Origin: Litorilituus lipolyticus
Lineage (GTDB): Bacteria > Pseudomonadota > Gammaproteobacteria > Enterobacterales > Alteromonadaceae
Direction of reading: 5' to 3'
DNA length: 64,000 nucleotides
Assembly (NCBI RefSeq): GCF_006439335.1
Contig: NZ_SAWY01000038.1
Span: 147,795 to 211,794, forward strand
The notes below the pieces were generated by a model. That model did no database searches, had not been told where the DNA came from, and saw only the letters and a list, made by a program, of their open reading frames with translations. Below are positions 46,494 through 55,163 of this stretch, one piece after another (the stretch's first letter is position 1; each line of letters starts with the position of its first letter). A program made the position numbers and the translations under genes.

Positions 46494-46676
46494 TCACTCC
46501 AAAAGCTCTAATAAAATCGTATATGAATTAATTCGACCAAAAAAACTTGTATTTGCTGTTAATGCCTTTACAGACCACCCTTCTTGGTTAAGTGATGCTA
46601 TTTGCTCATTCAATGCTTTCATATCAATTTGATTTGACCAAAACGATTGCTTTTTAAACTCTAAAACGCGTTGCAT
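46494..46676 (-). CDS. Small conserved-looking protein of unknown function
   Basis: 60 residues, beginning MQRVLEFKKQSFWSNQID and containing LNEQIASLNQEGWSVKALTA. The GWSVK pattern and length recall small DUF4177-like proteins, but this is only resemblance. The start has a good ribosome site (AAGGGAAG, three bases before the ATG), better than most genes here, which supports a real gene. It has no signal peptide or membrane segment. It lies alone on the minus strand between the DUF885 and LhgO-like genes. Confidence 0.6.
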   Translation of the reverse strand: MQRVLEFKKQSFWSNQIDMKALNEQIASLNQEGWSVKALTANTSFFGRINSYTILLELLE

Positions 46677-46730
46677 ATAACTTCCCTTTTAATTAAGCCC
46701 TAATAGATAGCCCTTTTACTTCTTACAAAT

Positions 46731-46777
46731 AAAAGACTACTCGCTAGTCTAGTATTCTTTTATAGTAGTCTTTTTTT
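46731..46777. terminator. Terminator-like hairpin just upstream of the LhgO-like gene
   Basis: AAAGACTACT (46732-46741) pairs with AGTAGTCTTT (46764-46773) over a 22-base loop and is followed by seven Ts on the plus strand. It ends only 19 bases before the ATG at 46796. It could end upstream transcripts or act as a leader attenuator. Confidence 0.55.
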
Positions 46778-46795
46778 ACCAAAAAATTGAGTTTT

Positions 46796-47902
46796 ATGTA
46801 TAGCACTGATGTACTTATTATAGGCTCTGGCGTTGTTGGTTTAGCCATTGCAGCAAAACTTAGTAAACACTACAAAAAAGTACTAGTCATCGATAAAAAC
46901 CAATCATTTGGTGAAGAAACCAGTAGCCGCAATAGTGAAGTAATACATGCCGGTATTTACTATCCAGCAAATAGCTTAAAAGCGACACTGTGCGTTAAAG
47001 GTAAATCACTTCTCTATGAATATTGTAATAAATATCATATTCCTATTAATAATATAGGTAAATTACTGGTTGCCACTAATCGGAAAGAAGAGGATTACTT
47101 AGCTAAAGCTATTGAATTAGCGAAACAAAACAATGTTGATGATCTTAGCTGGGTAAGCCAACAATGGTTAAAAGCTAACGAACCAAGCCTAGGAGTGAAA
47201 TCTGCAATCCTCTCACCTAGTACCGGAATCGTTGATAGCCATCAACTGATGTTAAGTTTTTTAAGGGAAGTTGAAAGCCATGGTGGACAGTTCGTTGGGA
47301 ACACCAAGGTATTATCTATAAACCCGGTAGAAAATGGCTTTATTAGTACTATTAATAGCCTACAAGACACCTTTAAACTGCACAGTAAAATAGTTATAAA
47401 TAGTGCTGGGCTACATAGTGTTGAGTTGGCAAACAATATAACATCATTAGCTAAAAAGCATATTCCCACACTTCATTATTGTCGTGGCTGTTATTTCAGT
47501 TACCAAGGTCGCAGCCCGATAAATCGACTAGTCTACCCAGTTCCTAGCGCTCATGGTTTAGGTATTCATACAACCTTAGACATGGCTGGAGGGTTAAAGT
47601 TTGGACCTGATACTCAATACCTAGACGATATCAACTATGATTGCCCTGAATCGTTAAGGCGTACGTTTTATTCTGCTATTAAAAACTACCTTCCTGACAT
47701 TGAAGAAAACAAGTTGCAACCCGCTTACGCAGGCATAAGGCCAAAGCTTCAAGGTCCAAATGATGAAGCGCAAGACTTTATGATACAAGGAGCAGAGCAA
47801 CATAACCTTGAGAATTTAATTAATCTATTTGGTATTGAATCACCCGGTTTAACATCAAGTTTGGCAATTGCTAACTTAGTATTCCAACGACTTGAACGTT
47901 AG
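46796..47902 (+). CDS. lhgO: L-2-hydroxyglutarate oxidase-like FAD oxidoreductase
   Basis: 368 residues from the ATG at 46796 (MYSTDVLIIGSG); a TTG three codons upstream is less likely. The Rossmann FAD loop is VLIIGSGVVGLAIAAKLS. ETSSRNSEVIHAGIYYPANSLKATLCVKG is the signature of the L-2-hydroxyglutarate oxidase/dehydrogenase (LhgO, L2HGDH) group. The C-terminus has NLFGIESPGLTSSLAIANLV. E. coli LhgO is about 420 residues, so this is a slightly short version. It probably oxidises L-2-hydroxyglutarate or a related hydroxy acid and passes electrons to quinone. No CsiD-like gene is adjacent. Confidence 0.83.
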   Translation: MYSTDVLIIGSGVVGLAIAAKLSKHYKKVLVIDKNQSFGEETSSRNSEVIHAGIYYPANSLKATLCVKGKSLLYEYCNKYHIPINNIGKLLVATNRKEEDYLAKAIELAKQNNVDDLSWVSQQWLKANEPSLGVKSAILSPSTGIVDSHQLMLSFLREVESHGGQFVGNTKVLSINPVENGFISTINSLQDTFKLHSKIVINSAGLHSVELANNITSLAKKHIPTLHYCRGCYFSYQGRSPINRLVYPVPSAHGLGIHTTLDMAGGLKFGPDTQYLDDINYDCPESLRRTFYSAIKNYLPDIEENKLQPAYAGIRPKLQGPNDEAQDFMIQGAEQHNLENLINLFGIESPGLTSSLAIANLVFQRLER

Positions 47903-47905
47903 CCG

Positions 47906-50395
47906 TTAATTAACGGTCTTATTTGTTAAAATGGCTTCATAAATAAGTGAAACCACACTACCATACTTGGCTGTTTCAAACGTTTTACCCAAAAAGTGAA
48001 ACTGTTTGTCATCCCCAACAATGTCACTGTGGCGTGCATTGGTTAATAGTATTATGGCTAAATCATGCTTAGGGTCGATAACCGTTACTGTACCCGTCCA
48101 ACCAGTGTGCCCATAGGCTTGGGCGCTAGCATATGGGCCAAAATGCCAGGCTCTATCACCATTATTTGCTCTGCGCCAACCTAAGCCAAAGCTACCATTA
48201 CCATCATCAGGTTTAACAAATTGATCTAACACTTTCGCTGTAAACAACTGGGTTTCATTATAACCGCCACGGTTAAGTAGAGCCTGAGCTAAAACAGCTA
48301 GGCTTTCTGCGTTAGAAAATAATCCCGCATGTCCTGCTACACCACCTAATGAATAAAACGCCGTTTCATCATGAACTTCGCCTTGAAGTACTTGATGTCT
48401 AACATTATCAAAATGAACACGACCTCCCCTTGTGTTGCCAGCAATTTCTGTAGCTGCAAATTGGTTCTTATGCCAACCTTTTTGTAGAGGGTTATATAAA
48501 ATACTGTCTAAACCCAATGGCTGATAAATAAATTGCTCAACATATTGATCTAAGCTTACCCCTGATATTTTCTCAATAAGCAAACCAAGTAAAATATAAT
48601 TAACATCACTATAAACAGACGTCGTTTTACTACGGTTACTAAGCGGTACTTTATCAATCAGTAACTGTTGTGTTTGCTGCTTATTTTGCGAATAAAACAT
48701 CTTACCTAGCTTATTGTTTTTATCGTAAAACTTTACTTGTGGTGTATAGCCACTACGATGAGTAAGTATATCTTTTACCGTGATAAACTCTCGGCCTTCC
48801 CCTTGGTACTCAGGTATATAGAAGCTTAAAGGTAAATCTATTGATAAACGTCCCTCACTGATCAATTTCATTAACGCGATATTCGTGGCAAACATTTTTG
48901 TATTTGAGGCAATATCAAAGACGGTATTTTTTTCCATCACTATGGGAAATGTTAGTAATGCTCCCTCATCATTATACTTACGCGCATAACCATAAGCAGT
49001 GTGCTTAATTATTTCTCCTTTGTGCTGTACCAATAACACAGCGCCCGGAAAGCCATTTTCGACATCATTGTTAATTAATGTATCTACTGCGGTAAAGTTA
49101 TGGGCAGAGTTAGACCGATCAAATTTATTAGTACTAAACTTTTGCTTAGTTAAATCTGGATATGGGATGGTAATTGTTAATTTTGCCCCTTCAGGTTTTA
49201 TATTTTCAACCATCAAAGTATTGTCACCGGTATGGGTGCGTCTTTTTAAACTGTAACGATAACGCTTATGAGGAATTAAAGGCTCTGCAATAGATAGTTT
49301 TTCACCATTAACAAACATGTCTGCAGATGTCGCAGAAATATTATCAATAATGATCTCACCCGCTCCCTGATAAGCTTTAAATGATGCTCTATTATTTACT
49401 AACGCTCTGCTACTGGGATTTTGTTCAGGAAATGTTTTGACCACTTGGCCTCTTTTTATCGCAAAATCAGTAGCAGGTTTTATTTGTAACTCATTGTGGT
49501 AATGCATTGTTAATGCGTTTAAACGCTGTGGAAAATATTTTTCTATTAAGGCAAAAATAGTCGCAGCTGTTCGTGCATCAGCTGCTTTCGTTAAATGCCA
49601 CGGCATAAAGTGTTGTTGAAAAGCAAGTACTACTGCTTGAGTTTGTGCATTTTTATAACCCGTTGATTCAATGGCATAACCATAAGTGTTTAACGCTTTT
49701 TGAATGAGTGCAAGACTCGGTAAACGAACATTAAATGTTTGGTAATACTTCATCATTACCTCTTCGTCATACCAAGCTCCTATACCTGATTGATATAATT
49801 GAAACCACGGAAATCTGGGTCCAGGATCACGCTTTCTCATAGGAGAAATATCGCTATGCCCTACAATTGCCGTTGGAGATATATCAGGGTTTTCAGCTAA
49901 TATCTTTTTTAACAAATTAATAAGCAGTTCAATTTGCTGTGCTTGAAAATCGGGAAAAAAACAAACGGGCTGTTGCTTTACCGTAGTCAAAGGGGACTCC
50001 ACTGGCTTACAGTGAGCTTCATTAACTAATTCAATACCGATAGACTGGTCGTTCAAATTTTCTCTATTTTGCCAGGCACTTTCGCCAGAGTGCCAAGCTC
50101 TTTTATCTTCACTAACTAACTGAATAACCTTTAAATCTTCTTGATGATAGGTGGCATCATGTAATTGTGGAATAAAATAATGAGCACTTGCTTCACCTTG
50201 GCTGGTTAATGCATTTAAAGAGTCTTGATAATTTCCTGCGGTATAATGTAATACTACAAATTTAATACGCTCACTGTAGTTCTTTGATTTGAGTGAAGGC
50301 TGTGGTTGAGAGGTACAATTTGTCAGAAAAAACACTGACATTAAAATAGTCCATAGACTTTTACGCGTGAAAAAAAACTTCCCTTTACGGTACAT
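47906..50395 (-). CDS. Lipoprotein fusing AmiD-like zinc amidase, peptidoglycan-binding domain and class C serine hydrolase
   Basis: 829 residues from the ATG at 50395; the frame continues to a TTG at 50431. Lipobox FFLTNCTSQ. Residues about 45-215 are an N-acetylmuramoyl-L-alanine amidase: VVLHYTAG, then GIELVNEA and GHSDISPMRKRDPGPRFPW, giving zinc ligands as in E. coli AmiD. A small peptidoglycan-binding helix bundle follows (about 225-300). From about 430 comes a beta-lactamase/YfeW-type domain with SNTK (about residue 496), YSDVN and GHTGWTG (about 763). YfeW of E. coli and AmiE (YbbE) of Bacillus lie beside murQ. Last of three genes after murQ and the NamZ-like gene. Likely removes stem peptides from muropeptides in the periplasm. 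Confidence 0.88.
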   Translation of the reverse strand: MYRKGKFFFTRKSLWTILMSVFFLTNCTSQPQPSLKSKNYSERIKFVVLHYTAGNYQDSLNALTSQGEASAHYFIPQLHDATYHQEDLKVIQLVSEDKRAWHSGESAWQNRENLNDQSIGIELVNEAHCKPVESPLTTVKQQPVCFFPDFQAQQIELLINLLKKILAENPDISPTAIVGHSDISPMRKRDPGPRFPWFQLYQSGIGAWYDEEVMMKYYQTFNVRLPSLALIQKALNTYGYAIESTGYKNAQTQAVVLAFQQHFMPWHLTKAADARTAATIFALIEKYFPQRLNALTMHYHNELQIKPATDFAIKRGQVVKTFPEQNPSSRALVNNRASFKAYQGAGEIIIDNISATSADMFVNGEKLSIAEPLIPHKRYRYSLKRRTHTGDNTLMVENIKPEGAKLTITIPYPDLTKQKFSTNKFDRSNSAHNFTAVDTLINNDVENGFPGAVLLVQHKGEIIKHTAYGYARKYNDEGALLTFPIVMEKNTVFDIASNTKMFATNIALMKLISEGRLSIDLPLSFYIPEYQGEGREFITVKDILTHRSGYTPQVKFYDKNNKLGKMFYSQNKQQTQQLLIDKVPLSNRSKTTSVYSDVNYILLGLLIEKISGVSLDQYVEQFIYQPLGLDSILYNPLQKGWHKNQFAATEIAGNTRGGRVHFDNVRHQVLQGEVHDETAFYSLGGVAGHAGLFSNAESLAVLAQALLNRGGYNETQLFTAKVLDQFVKPDDGNGSFGLGWRRANNGDRAWHFGPYASAQAYGHTGWTGTVTVIDPKHDLAIILLTNARHSDIVGDDKQFHFLGKTFETAKYGSVVSLIYEAILTNKTVN

Positions 50396-50444
50396 AATTA
50401 TAACTACCCTTACACTCTTGAGGATATTCAATCATCACTATAAC

Positions 50445-51686
50445 CTAGTGATATAACAAATACGGTTGTCTTTGTGTTTTAAACAGCTGCAATGGCACTT
50501 GCCAACTAGCCTTAATTTCTTGTTCGGTTTTACCAGAGATAATGGCGTTTCTTAGCTTATCTGTTCCGCTTAGTTTATCCATAAAATCAGCACGATTAAA
50601 AAAAGTTAGTTGCTGATCTTTAAAAGCTTGATGCCATTGAATAATATAGGATAAATCTAAGCCCCCTGCTGAAACATTTCGTAAATCCTGCCCCTTTAAT
50701 TGTTTATCCATCAATTTAGGCTTAAGTGCTGCGCCTGGTGTTGATTTAGGGGTAAAATTAAAATCATCTAAATGTATTGTGTTATGACCAATAACTTGAA
50801 AAGGAAACGAAGTACCCCGACCTATACTCACAGGTGTTGCTTCAAAAAAACCTAAAGAAGGATATAAAGCAATAGCTTGTTGATTAGGTAAGTTAGGGCT
50901 AGGCTTAATTGGTAAATGGTAGCTATCTGACTTTAGATAATTAAGCACTTTCACTACCTGTAAGGATAATGTTTTTTGAGTATTTAACCACTGTTCACCA
51001 ACAAACATTTGAGCTAACTCGCCCACAGTCATGCCATGTAGTAACGGAATATTATGCATACCAACAAATGATCTAAATTCAGACTCTAATATAGGACCAT
51101 CAACATATGCTCCATTAGGGTTTGGTCTATCTAGTACAATGAAATGAATATTAGCATCTGCGGCTGCCTCCATCATGTAATGCATTGAGCTGATATAAGT
51201 ATAAAAACGAACCCCAACATCTTGAATGTCAAAAATAATCACATCAAACGATGCTAATACTTCTGGTGTTGGTTTTTTATATTTGCCATATATTGAAATT
51301 ATCGGTAATTGTGTTTTACTGTCGGTGGCATTCTTAAATGTTTGACCTGCGTCTAAATTACCTCTAAAACCGTGCTCTGGTGCGAATACGGCTTTAATAT
51401 TCACGCCTTTCGCTAATAGTACATCAACCAAATGTTGCTCTTTAACCACAGAAGTTTGATTAACCACTAAGCCAACACGCTTACCTGATAACTGGGGCAG
51501 ATATTGAGAAAATTGTTCAGCACCAACAATAACTGATTTCGCATTAGCACTATTTATAGATAAAAGAGTAAAACATACACAAACAATACAGTAAGTGATA
51601 AAAGGTAATAGGTTTTGCTGGTATTTTTCAATCAAATACGCATCGCACACTTCAAAGTTTACTGCTTTATTCTCATTGTTATTCAT
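50445..51686 (-). CDS. namZ: DUF1343 / NamZ-type exo-beta-N-acetylmuramidase (GH171)
   Basis: 413 residues from the ATG at 51686, which overlaps the end of murQ by eight bases; a TTG three codons earlier also exists. A hydrophobic signal segment (FITYCIVCVCFTLLSI) ends near NANAKSV-like residues (NSANAKSV) after a long polar n-region. The DUF1343 core is clear: GKRVGLVVNQTSVV, FAPEHGFRG, FDIQDVGVRFYTYIS and VLDRPNPNG. In Bacillus subtilis the family member NamZ (YbbC) removes terminal MurNAc from peptidoglycan fragments and lies in the murQ-amiE-nagZ-namZ cluster. Position next to murQ supports that role. Confidence 0.87.
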   Translation of the reverse strand: MNNNENKAVNFEVCDAYLIEKYQQNLLPFITYCIVCVCFTLLSINSANAKSVIVGAEQFSQYLPQLSGKRVGLVVNQTSVVKEQHLVDVLLAKGVNIKAVFAPEHGFRGNLDAGQTFKNATDSKTQLPIISIYGKYKKPTPEVLASFDVIIFDIQDVGVRFYTYISSMHYMMEAAADANIHFIVLDRPNPNGAYVDGPILESEFRSFVGMHNIPLLHGMTVGELAQMFVGEQWLNTQKTLSLQVVKVLNYLKSDSYHLPIKPSPNLPNQQAIALYPSLGFFEATPVSIGRGTSFPFQVIGHNTIHLDDFNFTPKSTPGAALKPKLMDKQLKGQDLRNVSAGGLDLSYIIQWHQAFKDQQLTFFNRADFMDKLSGTDKLRNAIISGKTEQEIKASWQVPLQLFKTQRQPYLLYH

Positions 51687-52617
51687 TGTTCGCAATCGCT
51701 CGTCTTAAAAAACCCTGCTCTTGTGAAAGAGCTTTTTCTGCTTGTTCTGCATTTAGCCCAGTGAGTACCATCAAGCTGGCCGTTTTAGTTTTATGATTCG
51801 CTAAGTCTAACGCGTGCTGCGCCGTTGATTCATCACACTCCGTTGCCTGCATAACAATACGTACAGCTCTCGCGTAAAGTTTCTCATTACTGGCATTCAC
51901 ATCAATCATTAAGTTTTTATAACTTTTACCACAGCGGATCATACTAGCCGTTGTTAACATATTAAGTACAAGCTTTTGTGCTGTGCCTGATTTCATTCTT
52001 GTAGAGCCAGTTAATACCTCAGGCCCAACCTCAATACACAAATTTACATGGCTGTCTTGAGCAAAGCGCTCATTTGGACTACAACTTATACCCACGACTT
52101 TGGCATTAACAGAACGCGCATACGCCATAGCAGAAAGCACATAAGGGGTTCTACCACTTGCCGCAATACCCACAACCACATCTTGCTCATTCACTTGTTG
52201 CGCCTTTAAATCATGAATAGCTAACTCTTGGCTATCTTCAGCACCTTCTACAGCTTTATACATTGCTTTTTCACCACCAGCTAGAATACCTACGACTTGC
52301 TCAGAAGAAACACTAAAGGTGGGCGGACATTCAACCGCATCGAGTACGCCAAGACGACCACTGGTTCCAGCCCCAATATAAAGTAGACGCCCACCCGACT
52401 TAAAACTTTCAACTATTAAATCAACTGTTTGTGCAACTTCAGGCAGAATATCTTTAACAGCGAGGGCAACTTTTTGATCTTCATTATTTATCTTTTTGAG
52501 AATATTCAATGAATCAAGTAAGTCTATATCAAGTGTCTCTGGGTTTTGCCCTTCTGTGGCAATTGATTTTAATGTTGTTACTAATTTTGTTTGCGATTCT
52601 AATTCGTCACTCATCAA
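51679..52617 (-). CDS. murQ: N-acetylmuramic acid 6-phosphate etherase MurQ
   Basis: 312 residues. Cleaves the lactyl ether of MurNAc 6-phosphate to give GlcNAc 6-phosphate and D-lactate, the central step of MurNAc recycling. SIS domain with YIGAGTSGRLGVLDAVECPP, GIAASGRTPYVLSAM and GSTRMKSGTAQKLVLNML. The glutamate in DAVECPP is the expected active residue. The C-terminal UBA-like segment (KTKTASLMVLTGLNAEQAEK) is present. It is the first gene of a three-gene unit. No MurP transporter, MurR regulator or kinase is seen nearby. Confidence 0.96.
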   Translation of the reverse strand: MMSDELESQTKLVTTLKSIATEGQNPETLDIDLLDSLNILKKINNEDQKVALAVKDILPEVAQTVDLIVESFKSGGRLLYIGAGTSGRLGVLDAVECPPTFSVSSEQVVGILAGGEKAMYKAVEGAEDSQELAIHDLKAQQVNEQDVVVGIAASGRTPYVLSAMAYARSVNAKVVGISCSPNERFAQDSHVNLCIEVGPEVLTGSTRMKSGTAQKLVLNMLTTASMIRCGKSYKNLMIDVNASNEKLYARAVRIVMQATECDESTAQHALDLANHKTKTASLMVLTGLNAEQAEKALSQEQGFLRRAIANNE

Positions 52618-52727
52618 CTAAGACCCTGTTAGCTCAGATAAATACTGTTATTCATAATCTCTAATGGTACACTGATACACATTCATAGGATATTTATTTA
52701 CCTAGTATTTTTTTGGTTCATTCCTAG

Positions 52728-52745
52728 TTAATAACTAGTTATTAA
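52728..52745. promoter_or_regulatory. 18-bp perfect palindrome between murQ and alr
   Basis: TTAATAACTAGTTATTAA, symmetrical over all 18 bases, in the 162-base divergent gap, 110 bases upstream of murQ and 34 upstream of the alr ATG. A candidate operator for a dimeric regulator; which one is unknown. Confidence 0.55.
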
Positions 52746-52779
52746 TACCGTTTTTTTAGTGATGCTTTTTCTCTGCTTT

Positions 52780-53868
52780 ATGACCTATATTTCTCGTAAA
52801 ACACAAGCCGTTATTGATTTAACAGCCCTACAAAACAATTATCAATATATTTCCACTTTAGCGCCTAACAGTAAAACAATGGCAGTGATAAAAGCTAACG
52901 GCTACGAACATGGCGCGATTGAAGTAGCCAAAGCACTTGAAGAGCAAGTACCTTGCTTTGCTGTAGCCTTTGTTGATGAAGCGATACAATTACGTAAAGC
53001 AGGAATTAAAACGCCCATTCTAGTGTTAGAAGGGCCTTTTCAAGAAAGTGACTTTGCTATTGCTATCCAGCATGACTTATCTCTGATGTTACACACAGCT
53101 GCGCAAATAGCTTGGCTTAATAATGATAAAGGTACGTATCGCAGTGATATTTGGTTAAAGATTGATACCGGAATGAATAGGTTAGGATTTAGAGTAGAAG
53201 ATGCGCCTGATGTTATCGCGTTATTAACTGAAGAACACCGCAAAAAACTAATTATATGTAGCCACTTTTCTTGCGCCGAAATCAAAAACAACCCTAAAAC
53301 TGCCAAACAAATTACGCAAGTCAAAGCGTTGGTTGAACAATATGCTTGTCAATATAGTATGGCTAACTCTGCAGGCATACTGAATTGGCCCGAAAGTCAT
53401 GGTCACTATAATCGCCTTGGCCTTGCGCTATATGGGGTAAGCCCAATTGAGCAATGCGATTTAGTTGAGCCCCTTGAACCCGTGATGACCTTAGAAGCAG
53501 AGATAATCGCCATTAGAAAAGTAAAAGCAGGTGAAACTGTTGGTTATGGCGATACATGGCAAGCAGACCGTTCATCAATCATTGCGGTCATAGCTATTGG
53601 TTATGCCGATGGTTACCCAAGAAATGCTAAATCAGGTACACCAGTCTATGTAAATGGCTCAATCGCGTATTTGGTTGGTAGAGTTTCTATGGATATGATC
53701 ACTATTGATATTACCGATTTACCTAAGGTGAGCGTTGGCGATAGCGTTGAATTATGGGGTAAAAATATTTCGGTAGATACGGTCGCTAAATACTCTGATT
53801 CTATTAATTACGAACTGCTAACGCGTTTATCTTCAAGGTTACCAAAAACCTTTATTAACAGAGGGTAA
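52780..53868 (+). CDS. alr: Alanine racemase
   Basis: 362 residues from the ATG at 52780 (MTYISRKTQAVIDL), where family similarity begins; the frame is open to a GTG at 52759. The enzyme interconverts L- and D-alanine for cell-wall synthesis. The PLP lysine is K38 in MAVIKANGYEHG; most Alr proteins have KANAYGHG. SHFSCAE, NSAGILNWPESHG and the second catalytic site VGYGDTW are present. Length is normal. It diverges from murQ and is convergent, with no spacing at all, with the diguanylate cyclase gene. Confidence 0.95.
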   Translation: MTYISRKTQAVIDLTALQNNYQYISTLAPNSKTMAVIKANGYEHGAIEVAKALEEQVPCFAVAFVDEAIQLRKAGIKTPILVLEGPFQESDFAIAIQHDLSLMLHTAAQIAWLNNDKGTYRSDIWLKIDTGMNRLGFRVEDAPDVIALLTEEHRKKLIICSHFSCAEIKNNPKTAKQITQVKALVEQYACQYSMANSAGILNWPESHGHYNRLGLALYGVSPIEQCDLVEPLEPVMTLEAEIIAIRKVKAGETVGYGDTWQADRSSIIAVIAIGYADGYPRNAKSGTPVYVNGSIAYLVGRVSMDMITIDITDLPKVSVGDSVELWGKNISVDTVAKYSDSINYELLTRLSSRLPKTFINRG

Positions 53869-55152
53869 TTAATGCAAAGCTGACTGGGATAATACTTCAA
53901 CCCTGTTTCTTCCTCTTTCTTTTGCTATATACATAGCTTTATCAGCATCACCAATTAAGTCCTCAAAGCTCTCATGATTGGCTGATAATGAACTTACTCC
54001 GATACTTAAAGTCAGCTTTACAAGCTTACTGTTATTTTTAATTGGCTGTTGGGCTAATAACTGTTGAATACGGTTTGCTATATCTACTCCACCATCAATA
54101 TCACACTCAGGTAAAATCACAATAAACTCTTCACCACCATATCTAGCTAAAAAATCAATGTCTCTAATTGCTTCATCACATATGTTACAAACATGTTTTA
54201 ATACCTCGTCTCCGAACAAGTGGCCGTACTTATCATTTATGCTTTTAAATAAATCGCAATCAAGTAATAAAATAGTCAGCTGATTGCTACCACGTATACC
54301 ACGTGAGTACTCCATGTTACCACGCTCAAATAAAGCCCTTCTGTTAGCAACTTTGGTTAAAGGATCTGTGTCTGATAACTGTTGAAGTACTTTAGTCTTT
54401 TCCTCTACTATTTTCTTCATTGCCTCAAGAGATACTGTGTTCTCACTTAATTTACTGTTCATTGCATTAAACGCTTTAGCGATACTTTCAAATTCATCAG
54501 TATGATGAGACAGTGTGATTTCTTGAAAATTACCACTATGATTTGCTTCAAAGGCTTGTTTGACTTCTTTTAATGATAAGGTAAAAATTTTTGATAGCTT
54601 TATCCCACCAACAATGACAATTAAAAAACATAATACAAAGGTAAAAATAATCACTATTACTTGCTGTTTAATAACTTGATGAATGTCTTTTTTAACAATA
54701 GATGATAATTGCACAGAGTCAGAACGAATTGATTCTAATTGTGTCATTAGTCTTACTTTAAAATGATTTTGAACTGACGAATTAACAGCCTTACTTCTGC
54801 TTAAGGCTATTTGATCAAAAAGGTGCCGTACATTTTCATTTTGGCTTTTTAGACTTTGCTGAATGGTTTTTTGAGGTGCAGTTAACTTTGGCGGAAATTT
54901 TAATAACGTTGACAGTTTATTTTGCCAATATAACCAACTATCGTCATTATAATTCATTGCATAAATATCATCGCTGATCATTAATTGCTTCAATGTATTC
55001 GTATGGTTATCAACTTTCTGGGCATAGTTTTCGCGCTTAAATGCTAAATCTATCGTGATAGAAGACCAAAGAATGCTTATTAACAAAATGGTAAAAATGA
55101 CAGCACAAATCACAGAAAATACTATAATTTGTTGAGATAAATTTATCTTCAT
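53869..55152 (-). CDS. HAMP-GGDEF diguanylate cyclase
   Basis: 427 residues: membrane helix (about 10-30), periplasmic helical sensor (about 35-160), second helix (QQVIVIIFTFVLCFLIVIVG), HAMP, short coil and GGDEF domain (about 255-425). The active loop is GGEEF near residue 338, an active variant of GGDEF; RDID five residues before it forms the inhibitory site. DLFKSINDKYGHLFGDEVL is typical. It lies 11 bases after a solute-binding protein gene on the same strand, a pattern suggesting that the binding protein signals to the cyclase. It ends directly at the stop of alr. Confidence 0.9.
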   Translation of the reverse strand: MKINLSQQIIVFSVICAVIFTILLISILWSSITIDLAFKRENYAQKVDNHTNTLKQLMISDDIYAMNYNDDSWLYWQNKLSTLLKFPPKLTAPQKTIQQSLKSQNENVRHLFDQIALSRSKAVNSSVQNHFKVRLMTQLESIRSDSVQLSSIVKKDIHQVIKQQVIVIIFTFVLCFLIVIVGGIKLSKIFTLSLKEVKQAFEANHSGNFQEITLSHHTDEFESIAKAFNAMNSKLSENTVSLEAMKKIVEEKTKVLQQLSDTDPLTKVANRRALFERGNMEYSRGIRGSNQLTILLLDCDLFKSINDKYGHLFGDEVLKHVCNICDEAIRDIDFLARYGGEEFIVILPECDIDGGVDIANRIQQLLAQQPIKNNSKLVKLTLSIGVSSLSANHESFEDLIGDADKAMYIAKERGRNRVEVLSQSALH

Positions 55153-55163
55153 GTCATTAAAGC

